Part shown: positions 8,875-17,828 of the stretch, piece after piece | How positions within the stretch are numbered: the stretch's first letter is position 1 | Layout: each line of letters begins with the position of its first letter | DNA from: an uncultured Clostridium sp. | Lineage (GTDB): Bacteria; Bacillota; Clostridia; TANB77; CAG-508 | Length of the DNA: 64,000 nucleotides | NCBI GenBank assembly: GCA_946497695.1 | Contig: CAMMLJ010000001.1 | Location: 1 to 64,000 of the forward strand | Reading direction: 5' to 3' | Notes under the pieces: model-generated | The model's database searches: none | What the model saw: only the letters and a program-made list of their open reading frames with translations | What the model was told of the DNA's origin: nothing | Program-made: the position numbers and the translations under genes

Positions 8875-10098
8875 TTAATTAATCCATGATTTAAATACAT
8901 ATTGCAACATATGAGGTAAATCTATTTTATCTACACTGTTTTTTGCGACTATATCAATAGTTGCAATTGTTTCACCATTTAATGAATAAGAAATTTCACC
9001 TAGTTTATCACCTTCATTTATAGGTGCAGATATTTCATCAGGAAGATTAATATTTTGCTCAATATTACTTTCTTCACCTTTTTTTAGAAGAATTCCTGCA
9101 TCATTAGCAAGTACTGCGCAAACGGATGAAGAAACCCCTTTAGATAATGGAACTTCTTTAATAGTATCACCTTTCTGAGCAAAAGTTTTATAAGAATAAT
9201 TTGCAAAGCCATAATCTAATAATTTAGTTGCTTCAGCAAATCTATCTTTAGTAGTAGGTGCCTTCATTATTACAGCAATTAAGGATAAACAATCACGAGT
9301 TGCAGATGCGGATAGATTATATAGTGCAAGAGAAGTAGAACCTGTTTTTAATCCAGTAGCTCCTCTATAATTTCTGACTAATTTATTAGTATTGACTAAT
9401 TCAGATTTTCCATCACGTAAAGAATCCATGTATATTGTAGTATATTTTTTTATATCAGGGTGTTTTTCTAAAAGTTCGCGAGACATAAGCGCAATATCAT
9501 AACTAGAAGATACATGACCATCTTCATCTATACCATGACAATTTTTAAAAGTAGTATCATTCATTCCAAGTTCCTTTGCTTTTGCATTCATTTGTGCAAC
9601 AAAGTTTTCTTCAGAACCAGCCAAATATTCCGCCATTGCAACAGTACAATCATTTGCAGAAACAACACATATGGCTTTTAACATTTCGTCTACACTTAAA
9701 GTTTCTTTTGTATCAAGCCATATTTGTGAACCACCCATTGAGCTTGCATTTTCACTACAGGGTATTTGGTCTGTATAACTTAATCTACCAGAATCTATTG
9801 CTTCCATAATTAAAAGAATTGTCATAACTTTAGTAACACTTGCAGGACGTAATTGTTCATGTACATTATGTTCATATAGTATTTTTCCAGTTGATTGTTC
9901 AATTAATATAGCGCTTCCACATGTGAGATTTAAGCTATTTTCCGCTAATTGTGATTGTTCATCAGCAATAACACTAGTTAAGACTTCTGGTGAAGACCAA
10001 ACATATGAAGAATCAGTATATGCAAAACAAGAAATTGGGGTTAATATTAAACTAAAAATAATTATAGAAATTAAAAGTTTATAAATAAATTTTCTTAT
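8875..10098 (-). CDS. D-alanyl-D-alanine carboxypeptidase (DacF/PBP5-like), non-canonical start
   Basis: Penicillin-binding carboxypeptidase that trims the terminal D-Ala of peptidoglycan stem peptides. Catalytic motifs are S87-V-T-K90, S147-A-N149 and K-T-G at 251-253; a Sec signal peptide (RKFIYK then a hydrophobic run ending PISCFA) precedes them. The reading frame has no ATG, GTG or TTG upstream of the catalytic serine: the first ATG, at 9825, would delete the signal peptide and SVTK. A strong AAGGAGG (10113-10107) points to ATA at 10098, or ATT at 10104, as the initiation codon. The start is either non-canonical or a lost ATG. It lies downstream of the VanW-like gene on the same strand, probably co-transcribed. 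Confidence 0.8.
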   Translation of the reverse strand: MRKFIYKLLISIIIFSLILTPISCFAYTDSSYVWSSPEVLTSVIADEQSQLAENSLNLTCGSAILIEQSTGKILYEHNVHEQLRPASVTKVMTILLIMEAIDSGRLSYTDQIPCSENASSMGGSQIWLDTKETLSVDEMLKAICVVSANDCTVAMAEYLAGSEENFVAQMNAKAKELGMNDTTFKNCHGIDEDGHVSSSYDIALMSRELLEKHPDIKKYTTIYMDSLRDGKSELVNTNKLVRNYRGATGLKTGSTSLALYNLSASATRDCLSLIAVIMKAPTTKDRFAEATKLLDYGFANYSYKTFAQKGDTIKEVPLSKGVSSSVCAVLANDAGILLKKGEESNIEQNINLPDEISAPINEGDKLGEISYSLNGETIATIDIVAKNSVDKIDLPHMLQYVFKSWIN

Positions 10099-10149
10099 TT
10101 TAATCCCCTCCTTTTCCTAAAATATATGCTAAAGGAGAAAAGATATGAA

Positions 10150-10836
10150 TTAAATTTTAATTAATTTAACTACAACGTATTTTTTTGAGGCTTGAGCTAA
10201 AATTTTTATACTATAATTATTGGTGTTTTTAAATTTAAAATCAACACTTCCATATGCTACTGCAGCATCATGACCTTCTTTTACATATGGAACAGTGTTA
10301 CTGTGTTCGTGTCTTTCTACAACTTTAAGAGATGAAACCTTTTGGACAGCATTGTATAAGGTAGAACTTACCTGACAGTTTCCACCACCATAACCTTTAA
10401 TTTTATTTCCATTTGAATCATATATATCTGCTTCCTCATATCCTTTAGCAGAGGTAGAAGGTCCAATTGTTTTTGTAAAAGAAAATGTTTCATTAGGTTT
10501 TACAATAGTTCCATTTAATTTGTTAGATGTTATTTCTAAATTATTTTGTCTAGCAGAATCTGTAGAATATATTCTAGTAGAAAATTGTGCTAGCAATTCT
10601 TCAGATTTATTAGTATTTGTTGATTTAGTGGAATTAGAAGTAGTGCTAGTAGAAGAAGTATTATTAAAGATTGTATTATTTGATATTTCATTTAAAGAAA
10701 CATCACTAATATCAATCGATGTTCTATTAACTTCGACAGTATTAACTTCTGTTTGAGTTTTTTCTTCTTTACTACATCCAGAAAAACAAATTGTAGTAAG
10801 TAAAATAATAAAAAATAGTAGCATTTTCTTTTTCAT
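10150..10836 (-). CDS. VanW-family lipoprotein
   Basis: Secreted lipoprotein with a C-terminal VanW domain, a family of unknown biochemical function often found with cell-wall genes. The signal peptide MKKKMLLFFIILLTTICFSG ends in a lipobox with Cys about residue 21. A Ser/Thr/Asn-rich linker (about 25-80) leads to VanW motifs ARQNNLEITSNKLNGTIV, PNETFSFTKTIGPST, GYGGGNCQVSSTLYNAV and VERHEHSNTVPYV. The ATG at 10836 is chosen because GAGAGGA precedes it; two upstream TTG codons are less likely. With the adjacent carboxypeptidase it forms a likely cell-wall operon. Confidence 0.88.
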   Translation of the reverse strand: MKKKMLLFFIILLTTICFSGCSKEEKTQTEVNTVEVNRTSIDISDVSLNEISNNTIFNNTSSTSTTSNSTKSTNTNKSEELLAQFSTRIYSTDSARQNNLEITSNKLNGTIVKPNETFSFTKTIGPSTSAKGYEEADIYDSNGNKIKGYGGGNCQVSSTLYNAVQKVSSLKVVERHEHSNTVPYVKEGHDAAVAYGSVDFKFKNTNNYSIKILAQASKKYVVVKLIKI

Positions 10837-10945
10837 AAAATTCAATCCTCTCAAATAAAAATAATAGGCACAATAAAATATTTTATAATATTTTTACACG
10901 AAATGAGCAAAAAAATACCAAAACATATGATAAACGTTAAAAATA

Positions 10946-10973
10946 TTGACAAAAAAATAAAATATAGTATAAT
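10946..10973 (+). promoter_or_regulatory. Promoter of the small membrane-protein gene
   Basis: TTGACA at 10946-10951 and TATAAT at 10968-10973, 16-bp spacing, 35 bp before the small ORF at 11009. Confidence 0.65.
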
Positions 10974-11008
10974 AGAAATATGAGTTTAAGAGAGAAGGAG
11001 AGGTTCAA

Positions 11009-11170
11009 ATGCTAGCTAAATATTGGAAAAGAATAGGTTTAATAATATTAGTAATAGCTTGTTTGTTTAATATAACTTTTAAACTAGTAAATAAAACATC
11101 TTTAAAAGAAGAGCTAGAAACATCTGGACAATACATTCTAGATCATGAACAAACAAATGAAGTAAATTAA
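11009..11170 (+). CDS. Small single-pass membrane protein (53 aa)
   Basis: A short gene of 53 codons with a strong signal set: a consensus promoter, an AGAAGGAGAGG ribosome-binding site and an ATG. The protein begins MLAKYWKRIGLIILVIACLF, a membrane helix of about residues 9-27, then a polar, partly acidic tail ending DHEQTNEVN. I do not recognise a family. It lies between the divergent vanW-like gene and rpmE, and rpmE has a separate promoter. Expression signals make a real gene likely; function is unknown. Confidence 0.65.
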   Translation: MLAKYWKRIGLIILVIACLFNITFKLVNKTSLKEELETSGQYILDHEQTNEVN

Positions 11171-11189
11171 ATAAAAAAGAAATTAGGGC

Positions 11190-11218
11190 TTGAAAATTAA
11201 TGAAATATATGTTATGAT
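11190..11218 (+). promoter_or_regulatory. rpmE promoter
   Basis: TTGAAA at 11190-11195 and TATGAT at 11213-11218 with 17-bp spacing, about 43 bp before the rpmE start. Confidence 0.6.
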
Positions 11219-11260
11219 AATATACAGCATTTTACGAAGAAAAGGAAGAGGTGAACATAA

Positions 11261-11461
11261 ATGAAAGAAGGAATACATCCAAAATATACTGCTGCAACAA
11301 TTACATGTGCTTGTGGTAATGTAATAGAAACAAACTCAACAAAAGAATCTATAAAAGTAGATGTTTGCTCAAAATGTCATCCATTCTGGACAGGTAATTT
11401 AAGAAAAGATACAACAGGTGGTAGAGCAGATAAATTTAAAAAGAAATATGGAATTCAATAA
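11261..11461 (+). CDS. rpmE: 50S ribosomal protein L31, zinc-binding type
   Basis: Component of the large ribosomal subunit. The 66-residue protein matches type A L31 end to end: MKEGIHPKY at the start, the zinc-ligand cysteines in TCACG and [12 protein letters not shown], and [14 protein letters not shown] at the end. Presence of the cysteines marks the zinc-requiring form rather than the zinc-free paralogue. AGAGGTGA precedes the ATG. It is a single-gene transcript with its own promoter and a strong terminator. Confidence 0.97.
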   Translation: MKEGIHPKYTAATITCACGNVIETNSTKESIKVDVCSKCHPFWTGNLRKDTTGGRADKFKKKYGIQ

Positions 11462-11469
11462 GATATATA

Positions 11470-11503
11470 AGAAAATTATAAACTGTTATAATTTTCTTTT
11501 TTC
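11470..11503 (+). terminator. rpmE terminator
   Basis: Perfect 12-bp stem AGAAAATTATAA / TTATAATTTTCT with loop ACTG and a T-run. Confidence 0.9.
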
Positions 11504-11771
11504 TTACTATATATTATATAGGAAATTATATAATAAGTTAAGGCACATATATCTTTGCGATTGTAAAGTGATTTGCAAATGTGGTAAATTCATTTTTAGG
11601 TAAAAATAAATAAGTAAAAATTATGTATAACTGTGGGGGAAAAAATTAAGGTTTTCAGCCCACAGTTTGTTTTTATATGGAAAGGTTAACTTATGGATAA
11701 ACTTGAACACAAAATCACTTGAAAAAACTTAGAAAATAATATAGAATATAGGGGCAATAGGAGGATTTAAC
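11504..11771 (+). other. Gene-free leader region before miaB with a second terminator-like hairpin
   Basis: No convincing ORF lies here. A 9-bp stem AACTGTGGG (11629-11637) / CCCACAGTT (11659-11667) with an inner GAAAA/TTTTC helix is followed by TGTTTTTAT, a good intrinsic terminator with no gene in front of it. It could end a short untranslated RNA starting after rpmE, or act as an attenuator before miaB. No known riboswitch core was recognised. Confidence 0.4.
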
Positions 11772-13187
11772 GTGGAAAAAGTAGAAGAGCAAAGAAAATA
11801 TATAGATGAAATAAAAGAAATAAATAAAAATAATAAAAACTTAAAATATTGCATTCTAACAATGGGGTGTCAATTAAACGAAAATGATTCTGAAAAGTTA
11901 TGTGGAATGTTAGAAGAAATGGGATATACGAGAACAGAGAATTTTGAAGATTCAGATATAGCTTTATTTAATACATGTTGTGTAAGAGAAAATGCAGAAG
12001 ATAAACTTTTTGGAAAACTAGGAGAATTAAAAAGAATAAAAGAAGCTAATGGAACAATTATAGCTATTGGTGGTTGTATGATGCAAGAAAAACACATTAC
12101 AGATAAAATAAAACAAAGCTATCCATTTGTAGATGTAGTATTTGGAACACATACATTATATAGATTTCCAGAAGATCTATTTAAAGCACTAAAAACAAGA
12201 GAGAAAGTAAAAGATGTTATAGATATAGATGGTGAAATTTTCGAAGGTTTACCAATAAAAAGAGATAGCAATATAAAAGCTTCTGTAACAATAATGAATG
12301 GATGCAACAATTTTTGTACATATTGTATAGTGCCATATGTACGTGGAAGAGAAAGAAGCAGAATGCCAAAAGATATTATTAATGAAGTAAAAGAACTTGC
12401 AAAAGAAGGGTATAAAGAAATTACTTTATTAGGTCAAAATGTTAATTCATATCTAAGAGTAGAAAAAGAGAAAAATATAGAATTTGAAGCATATGAAGGT
12501 GTAAACTCTTTTGCAACATTATTAAGGGCAATAAATAAAATTGATGGAATTGAAAGAATTAGATTTGTTTCTCCACATCCAAAAGATTTTACAGAAGATG
12601 TAATAGAAGCAATAGCAGATTGTGATAAAGTATGTAAACTAATACATTTACCATTACAATCTGGAAATTCTAAAGTCTTAAAAGAGATGAATAGGAAATA
12701 TACTAAAGAGCAATATCTAAATTTAGTAGAAAAAATGAAAAATAAAATACCAAATTTAACATTATCAACAGATATTATAGTAGGTTTTCCAGGAGAAACA
12801 GATGAAGAATTTGAAGATACATTAGATGTAGTTAGAAAAGTAAAATTTGAACAAGTATATATGTTTATATACTCAAGAAGAGTTGGAACTCCAGGAGATA
12901 AAATGCCAAACCAAGTTCCAGAAGAAATAAAACACAAAAGATTTGACAGATTAAAAGAATTAGTAGAAAGTCAAATTGAAGAAAATAACCAAAAATATGT
13001 TGGAACAATTCAAAAAGTTTTAGTAGAAGGAACAAGTAAAAACAATCCAAATATGCTAACAGGAAGAACTGATAGCAATAAGGTTGTTATATTTGAAGGA
13101 GATAAAGATTTAATAAATGAAATAATAGATTTAAAAATTGTTTCTGAACATATGTGGTATTTGAAAGGAAGTTTAATTGGAGGTTAG
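11772..13187 (+). CDS. miaB: tRNA-2-methylthio-N6-dimethylallyladenosine synthase MiaB
   Basis: Radical-SAM methylthiotransferase that converts i6A37 of tRNA to ms2i6A. N-terminal UPF0004 domain with LTMGCQLNENDSEKL (cluster-binding Cys about 33), the radical-SAM motif CNNFCTYC with VPYVRGRERSR, and a C-terminal TRAM domain. At 471 residues it is of normal length. The start is GTG, preceded by AGGAGG with good spacing; no ATG competes. It overlaps nothing but is followed two bases after its stop by the next start codon, so it is co-transcribed with the multi-HTH protein and probably mutS. miaB-mutS proximity is conserved in Clostridia. Confidence 0.97.
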   Translation: MEKVEEQRKYIDEIKEINKNNKNLKYCILTMGCQLNENDSEKLCGMLEEMGYTRTENFEDSDIALFNTCCVRENAEDKLFGKLGELKRIKEANGTIIAIGGCMMQEKHITDKIKQSYPFVDVVFGTHTLYRFPEDLFKALKTREKVKDVIDIDGEIFEGLPIKRDSNIKASVTIMNGCNNFCTYCIVPYVRGRERSRMPKDIINEVKELAKEGYKEITLLGQNVNSYLRVEKEKNIEFEAYEGVNSFATLLRAINKIDGIERIRFVSPHPKDFTEDVIEAIADCDKVCKLIHLPLQSGNSKVLKEMNRKYTKEQYLNLVEKMKNKIPNLTLSTDIIVGFPGETDEEFEDTLDVVRKVKFEQVYMFIYSRRVGTPGDKMPNQVPEEIKHKRFDRLKELVESQIEENNQKYVGTIQKVLVEGTSKNNPNMLTGRTDSNKVVIFEGDKDLINEIIDLKIVSEHMWYLKGSLIGG

Positions 13188-13189
13188 AA

Positions 13190-14086
13190 ATGATAAATGA
13201 ATTCGAATTAATGTTTAATGATGTAATTGCCGGAAAATCTATAAGAGATTGTGAAAAGCAATATGGTATTAATAGAAATACTTTTGTTACAATGTGTAAA
13301 CAAATCTTCCCAGAAGGAAGTGAACAAAGGGAAAAATTAGAAAAAGTTTTATCATATAATAAAAGTGAACTTCAAAAAAAAGTAGTTGATTCAGAAAGAC
13401 TAGGTACGATAGTAAAAAGTATGTTAGCTGGAAATATACAAACTTTAAATGAAGCGAAAGAATTATATTTAAGAGATGGGCAAAGTATAGATTTACAAAC
13501 TTTTAAAGAGAATATTGTGGATTATGTTAATGCTTCAAATGATGATGAATTAAAAAGAAACTATATAGAATATGAGGCAAGAAGACATCCTGATTATTCG
13601 CATATAAATTTTAAAGCATTATTTATAGAAATGATTAAAGATGAAACAAGCCAAACAGAGATAGCTGGAAAGTATGGCATACCACCTAGAACAGTAAGTA
13701 GAGAATTAGCTAAACTTGAAAATGACGAAGAATATAGAACTTTATATGAAACATCTAAAGAATTGGCAAGAAGAAAAATGCAAAAAGGAAATTCAAATAA
13801 TAAGGAGTCAGTATTTGAACCATTAGAATTAATTTTAATTCAAGCTATGTTGAAAGATTATGACGAGGGTGCAGTAATAATAAGTAGTCAAAGAACAGAA
13901 GCTGAAAGAAAATATGAAAAAGCAAAAAAATTAATAGGACAGGTAGAAGAATTAGGAACTACTCAAAAAGAAGCTGCGAAACAATTAGGGGTGTCTATTA
14001 GTACAATAAGAAGAGCCGGAAAAACTATAGAGGCATATGAAAAACTAACAGGGAAAGATGAACCAGATGACGAATCAAGAAAATAG
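13190..14086 (+). CDS. Uncharacterised protein with several helix-turn-helix-like segments
   Basis: A 298-residue, probably all-helical protein of no recognised family. Three segments look like helix-turn-helix units: IRDCEKQYGINRNTFVTMCK near the N-terminus, QTEIAGKYGIPPRTVSREL in the middle and KEAAKQLGVSISTIRRAGKT near the C-terminus; the last two match the Ala/Gly-turn pattern well. The start at 13190 has GGAGG six bases upstream; an earlier in-frame TTG lies inside miaB. It sits between miaB and mutS, almost touching miaB. It may be a DNA-binding regulator or a transposase-like HTH array; no catalytic motif is visible. Confidence 0.8.
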   Translation: MINEFELMFNDVIAGKSIRDCEKQYGINRNTFVTMCKQIFPEGSEQREKLEKVLSYNKSELQKKVVDSERLGTIVKSMLAGNIQTLNEAKELYLRDGQSIDLQTFKENIVDYVNASNDDELKRNYIEYEARRHPDYSHINFKALFIEMIKDETSQTEIAGKYGIPPRTVSRELAKLENDEEYRTLYETSKELARRKMQKGNSNNKESVFEPLELILIQAMLKDYDEGAVIISSQRTEAERKYEKAKKLIGQVEELGTTQKEAAKQLGVSISTIRRAGKTIEAYEKLTGKDEPDDESRK

Positions 14087-14146
14087 TAGTAACAAAAGAT
14101 AAATGAAAAGAATTAGGATAAAAATAGAAAGGTAAGGAATATATAA

Positions 14147-16759
14147 ATGGCAGAATATTCACCAATGATGCAAAGATATCTTGAAACAAAAGAAGAATAT
14201 AAAGATTGTATCCTTTTTTATAGATTAGGAGATTTTTACGAAATGTTCTTTGATGATGCAATAACAGTATCAAGAGAATTAGAATTAACATTAACAGGAA
14301 AAGATTGTGGACAAGCAGAAAGGGCACCAATGTGTGGTGTGCCACATCATGCAGCAGAAATTTATATCTCAAAATTAATTGCAAAAGGTTATAAAGTTGC
14401 AATATGTGAGCAATTAGAGGATCCAAAAACAGCCAAAGGAATTGTTAAAAGAGGAGTTATTCGTGTTGTTACACCAGGTACAGTAATAGAATCTAATATG
14501 TTAGAAGAAAAGAAAAATAATTATATAATGTCAATAGTAAAAAAAGGAATTTACTATGGGATTGCTGTGTGTGATGTAACTACAGGAGATTTTTATAGTA
14601 CAGAAATAAAAGAAAATAATAATTTTCCATTAGTACTAGATGAAATTGCAAGATATTCACCTGCAGAATTAGTTGTAAACAGTATGATGTATGATAGTAC
14701 AGAGGAAATTAATAAAATAAAAGAAAGATTTGAAATATATTTTACAAGGTTTAATGATAAATTCTTTTCAGAAGATATAAACACGATAGTAGAAAATTAT
14801 AATTTAGTTGATAATGATGACAATCCTATAAAAGATATAGATAAAAGACTTTTTTCTGTTGCAAGTATAAATGCATTGGTAGAGTACTTAAAACAAACCC
14901 AAAAAACAAACTTAGAGCATATTAACAAAATAATTATGTACAATACCACTAGATATATGTCTTTAGATATTAATGCAAGAAGAAATCTAGAACTTACAGA
15001 AAAAATGAGAGATAAAAGCAAAAAAGGTACACTTTTGTGGGTATTAGATAAAACTTCTACATCAATGGGAGGAAGACATTTAAGAAGATGGATAAATGAT
15101 CCATTAATAGATGTTAATGAAATTAATAAGAGATTAAATGCGGTAAAAGAATTAAAAGAAAATGTAATGCTTAGAGGAGATATAGTAGAAAGTCTAAAAA
15201 AGGTTTATGATATTGAAAGATTAGCGGGGAAAATATCATATGGTAATGCAAATGGTAGAGATATGATATCATTAAAGAATTCATTATCAAAATTACCAGA
15301 AGTAAAAGCAGTATTACAAAATACAAATTCAACTATGTTACAAGAGCTTTATAATAATTTAGATGAATTAAAAGATATTTATGAGCTAATAGAAAAATCA
15401 ATAGTGGAAGATCCACCAATGACAGTAAAAGAAGGTGGATTAATAAAACTAGGATATAATGAAGAAATTGATAAGTTAAAAACAGCTACTACTGAGGGAA
15501 AAAATTGGTTAATTCAATTAGAAGCAACAGAAAAAGAGAAAACAGGAATAAAAAATTTAAAAGTTGGATTTAATAAGGTTTTTGGATATTATTTAGAAGT
15601 TACAAAATCAAATTTAAGTCTTGTACCTGATAGATATATAAGAAAGCAGACATTAACAAATGGTGAAAGATATATAACAGATGAATTAAAAGAAATAGAA
15701 AACCAAATTTTAGGTGCTGAAGATAAAGTTATAAATTTAGAATATGAAGCATTTACAGAGATAAGACAAGAAATTGCTAAAAATGTAAAAAGACTTCAAA
15801 AATCTGCAATGATAATAGCAACTTTAGATGTGTTAGCTTCATTTGCAACTGTTGCAGAAGATATGAATTATTGTATGCCAATAGTTGATAATGGTGGCAA
15901 AATAGAGATAAAAGAAGGAAGACATCCAGTAATCGAAAAAATGCTTCCAACAGGTAGTTTTATAGACAATGATACGTATATGGATAATGACGAAAACAGA
16001 TTATCAATTATAACAGGTCCTAATATGGCAGGTAAATCTACATATATGAGACAAGTTGCATTAATTACTTTAATGGCACAAATAGGAAGTTTTGTTCCAG
16101 CTACAGAGGCACATATAGGTGTTGTAGATAAAATATTTACAAGAGTTGGTGCATCAGATGATTTAAGTATGGGACAAAGTACCTTTATGGTTGAAATGAT
16201 GGAAGTTGCAGATATCTTAAAAGAATCTACTAAAAATAGCCTAGTAATATTAGACGAAATAGGAAGAGGAACATCAACATATGATGGATTATCAATTGCA
16301 TGGGCAGTTGCTGAATATATTTCTGATAAAACAAAATGCGGGGCAAAAACACTATTTGCAACACATTACCATGAGCTTATAGAATTAGAAGATAAACTAG
16401 AAGGTGTAAAAAATTATTCTATAGCAGTTAAAGAAAAAGGTGAAGATGTAATCTTTTTAAGAAAAATCGTAAGAGGCGGAACAGATGAAAGCTATGGTGT
16501 TCATGTTGCAAGACTTGCAGGTGTTCCAAAAGAAGTTTTAAAAAGAGCAAATGAAATATTAAGAAGTCTAGAAAGAAAAAGCATTTTAGGTAGCAAGAAA
16601 ATGGAGAAAGAAAATAAACAGGTTCAATCAGGTCAACTAGATTTATATAATTACAAGTTGGCAGAAATAGCACAAGAACTTGATAAAATTGATTTAAACA
16701 CATTAACACCTATAGATGCATTAAATACACTAATGAAAATAAAAGAAAAAATGAAATAG
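14147..16759 (+). CDS. mutS: DNA mismatch repair protein MutS
   Basis: Recognises mismatches and recruits MutL. N-terminal mismatch-binding domain with the wedge motif FYRLGDFYEMFFDDA (about residues 24-38), the connector, lever and clamp domains, and the C-terminal ATPase with Walker A GPNMAGKSTYMRQ (about 624-636) and Walker B LDEIGRGTSTYDG (about 702-714). The 870 residues are standard MutS1 length. A terminator follows directly, so mutL, usually the next gene, is not co-transcribed and is not in the window. Confidence 0.98.
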   Translation: MAEYSPMMQRYLETKEEYKDCILFYRLGDFYEMFFDDAITVSRELELTLTGKDCGQAERAPMCGVPHHAAEIYISKLIAKGYKVAICEQLEDPKTAKGIVKRGVIRVVTPGTVIESNMLEEKKNNYIMSIVKKGIYYGIAVCDVTTGDFYSTEIKENNNFPLVLDEIARYSPAELVVNSMMYDSTEEINKIKERFEIYFTRFNDKFFSEDINTIVENYNLVDNDDNPIKDIDKRLFSVASINALVEYLKQTQKTNLEHINKIIMYNTTRYMSLDINARRNLELTEKMRDKSKKGTLLWVLDKTSTSMGGRHLRRWINDPLIDVNEINKRLNAVKELKENVMLRGDIVESLKKVYDIERLAGKISYGNANGRDMISLKNSLSKLPEVKAVLQNTNSTMLQELYNNLDELKDIYELIEKSIVEDPPMTVKEGGLIKLGYNEEIDKLKTATTEGKNWLIQLEATEKEKTGIKNLKVGFNKVFGYYLEVTKSNLSLVPDRYIRKQTLTNGERYITDELKEIENQILGAEDKVINLEYEAFTEIRQEIAKNVKRLQKSAMIIATLDVLASFATVAEDMNYCMPIVDNGGKIEIKEGRHPVIEKMLPTGSFIDNDTYMDNDENRLSIITGPNMAGKSTYMRQVALITLMAQIGSFVPATEAHIGVVDKIFTRVGASDDLSMGQSTFMVEMMEVADILKESTKNSLVILDEIGRGTSTYDGLSIAWAVAEYISDKTKCGAKTLFATHYHELIELEDKLEGVKNYSIAVKEKGEDVIFLRKIVRGGTDESYGVHVARLAGVPKEVLKRANEILRSLERKSILGSKKMEKENKQVQSGQLDLYNYKLAEIAQELDKIDLNTLTPIDALNTLMKIKEKMK

Positions 16760-16766
16760 CTTATTT

Positions 16767-16802
16767 AAAAAGATGCACTTTAGTTTTTTTGTGCATCTTT
16801 TA
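16767..16802 (+). terminator. mutS terminator
   Basis: Stem AAAAGATGCAC / GTGCATCTTTT with a T-rich loop, followed by AATAATTTA; 11 perfect pairs. Confidence 0.85.
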
Positions 16803-16854
16803 ATAATTTATAATAAGAGGTATAATTAGTCTAGTTTTTATATTAGGAGGAAAA

Positions 16855-17538
16855 ATGTACGAAGGGTTTAGTAGAGAAGAAAGATTAATAGGAAAAGAGA
16901 ATGTAGAAAAATTAAATAAATCAAAAGTCGCAGTATTTGGAATTGGAGGAGTAGGTTCTTTTGTAGTAGAAGGACTAGCAAGAGCAGGTATAGGAAAATT
17001 TTTATTAGTTGACAATGATACAATAGATAATACTAATATAAATAGACAAATACATGCCAATATAACTACTGTTGGAAAAAATAAAGTAGATGTTATGAAA
17101 GAAAGAATATTAAATATAAATCCACAAGCAGAAGTAGAAACATCTACAGAATTTTTTATGCCAGGAAGTAAGCTGTTAGATAGTTCTTTAGACTATATAG
17201 TAGATGCAATAGATACAGTAACTGGAAAAATAGAATTAGTATACAGAGCTAATGAACTTAATATTCCTATAATTTCTGCAATGGGAACAGGAAATAAATT
17301 GGATCCAACTAAGTTTGAAGTGGCAGATATTTATAAAACTTCTGTATGTCCACTTGCAAAAGTAATGAGAAAGGAATTGCGCTCAAGAGGAATAGAAAAA
17401 TTAAAAGTAGTATATTCAAAAGAAGAACCAATAAAACCAAATGATGGTGACTATAAAACTCCTGCAAGTATATCTTTTATACCTTCTGTAGCAGGTCTAA
17501 TTATAGCTGGAGAAGTTATAAAAGATGTTATAGGTTGA
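16855..17538 (+). CDS. tcdA: tRNA threonylcarbamoyladenosine dehydratase (TcdA/CsdL)
   Basis: ATP-dependent E1-like enzyme that cyclises t6A37 of tRNA to ct6A. The ThiF/MoeB fold is clear: glycine-rich nucleotide motif VFGIGGVGSFVVEGLARAGI (about residues 29-48), adenylation motif NTNINRQIHA (about 63-72), DAIDTVTGK and SAMGTGNKLDP. The 227 residues are typical. AGGAGG precedes the ATG; the stop is TGA, which also shows TGA works as a stop codon in this genome. Confidence 0.93.
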   Translation: MYEGFSREERLIGKENVEKLNKSKVAVFGIGGVGSFVVEGLARAGIGKFLLVDNDTIDNTNINRQIHANITTVGKNKVDVMKERILNINPQAEVETSTEFFMPGSKLLDSSLDYIVDAIDTVTGKIELVYRANELNIPIISAMGTGNKLDPTKFEVADIYKTSVCPLAKVMRKELRSRGIEKLKVVYSKEEPIKPNDGDYKTPASISFIPSVAGLIIAGEVIKDVIG

Positions 17539-17568
17539 GGCAATTTGAGTAAAATGGTATAATAAAAA

Positions 17569-17784
17569 GTGAATAAATTTCAAGGAGGTAGAAAAAAAAA
17601 GGGAAATAAACAATTTACCCAAACTGGGTATGCGAACATGTTTCCAGTATCAGTAAAGGAGGGAAAGATTTGCAATAAAAAGCCGGATTTTAAAAAACTT
17701 GCTAAACATCGGACGTTGCAAGAAACGGTTACAGATATGAATGACTTCCAACAGAAAGTCAATAACGAATTTTATAATGGATAG
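17569..17784 (+). CDS. Small hypothetical protein, doubtful
   Basis: An open frame of 71 codons from a GTG without a Shine-Dalgarno, or 48 codons from an internal ATG at 17638. The sequence contains NKKPDFKKLAKHRTLQETVT and ends KVNNEFYNG. Codon choice (CGG, GCC, ACG, CCG) is less AT-biased than that of its neighbours, hinting at foreign origin. An AAGGAGG at 17582-17588 has no suitable start codon at the right distance. No family recognised. It could be a real small gene or the tail of a larger lost one. Confidence 0.4.
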   Translation: MNKFQGGRKKKGNKQFTQTGYANMFPVSVKEGKICNKKPDFKKLAKHRTLQETVTDMNDFQQKVNNEFYNG

Positions 17785-17810
17785 GGATTAGGGGACATTC
17801 CTAGAATCCC
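17784..17810 (+). repeat. Interspersed palindromic repeat, locus 2
   Basis: GGGATTA and GAATCCC arms around GGGGACATTCCTA; begins in the stop codon of the small ORF and is followed by TTTTTT, giving a terminator-like structure. Confidence 0.8.
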
Positions 17811-17828
17811 TTTTTTGGAGGTAATAAA

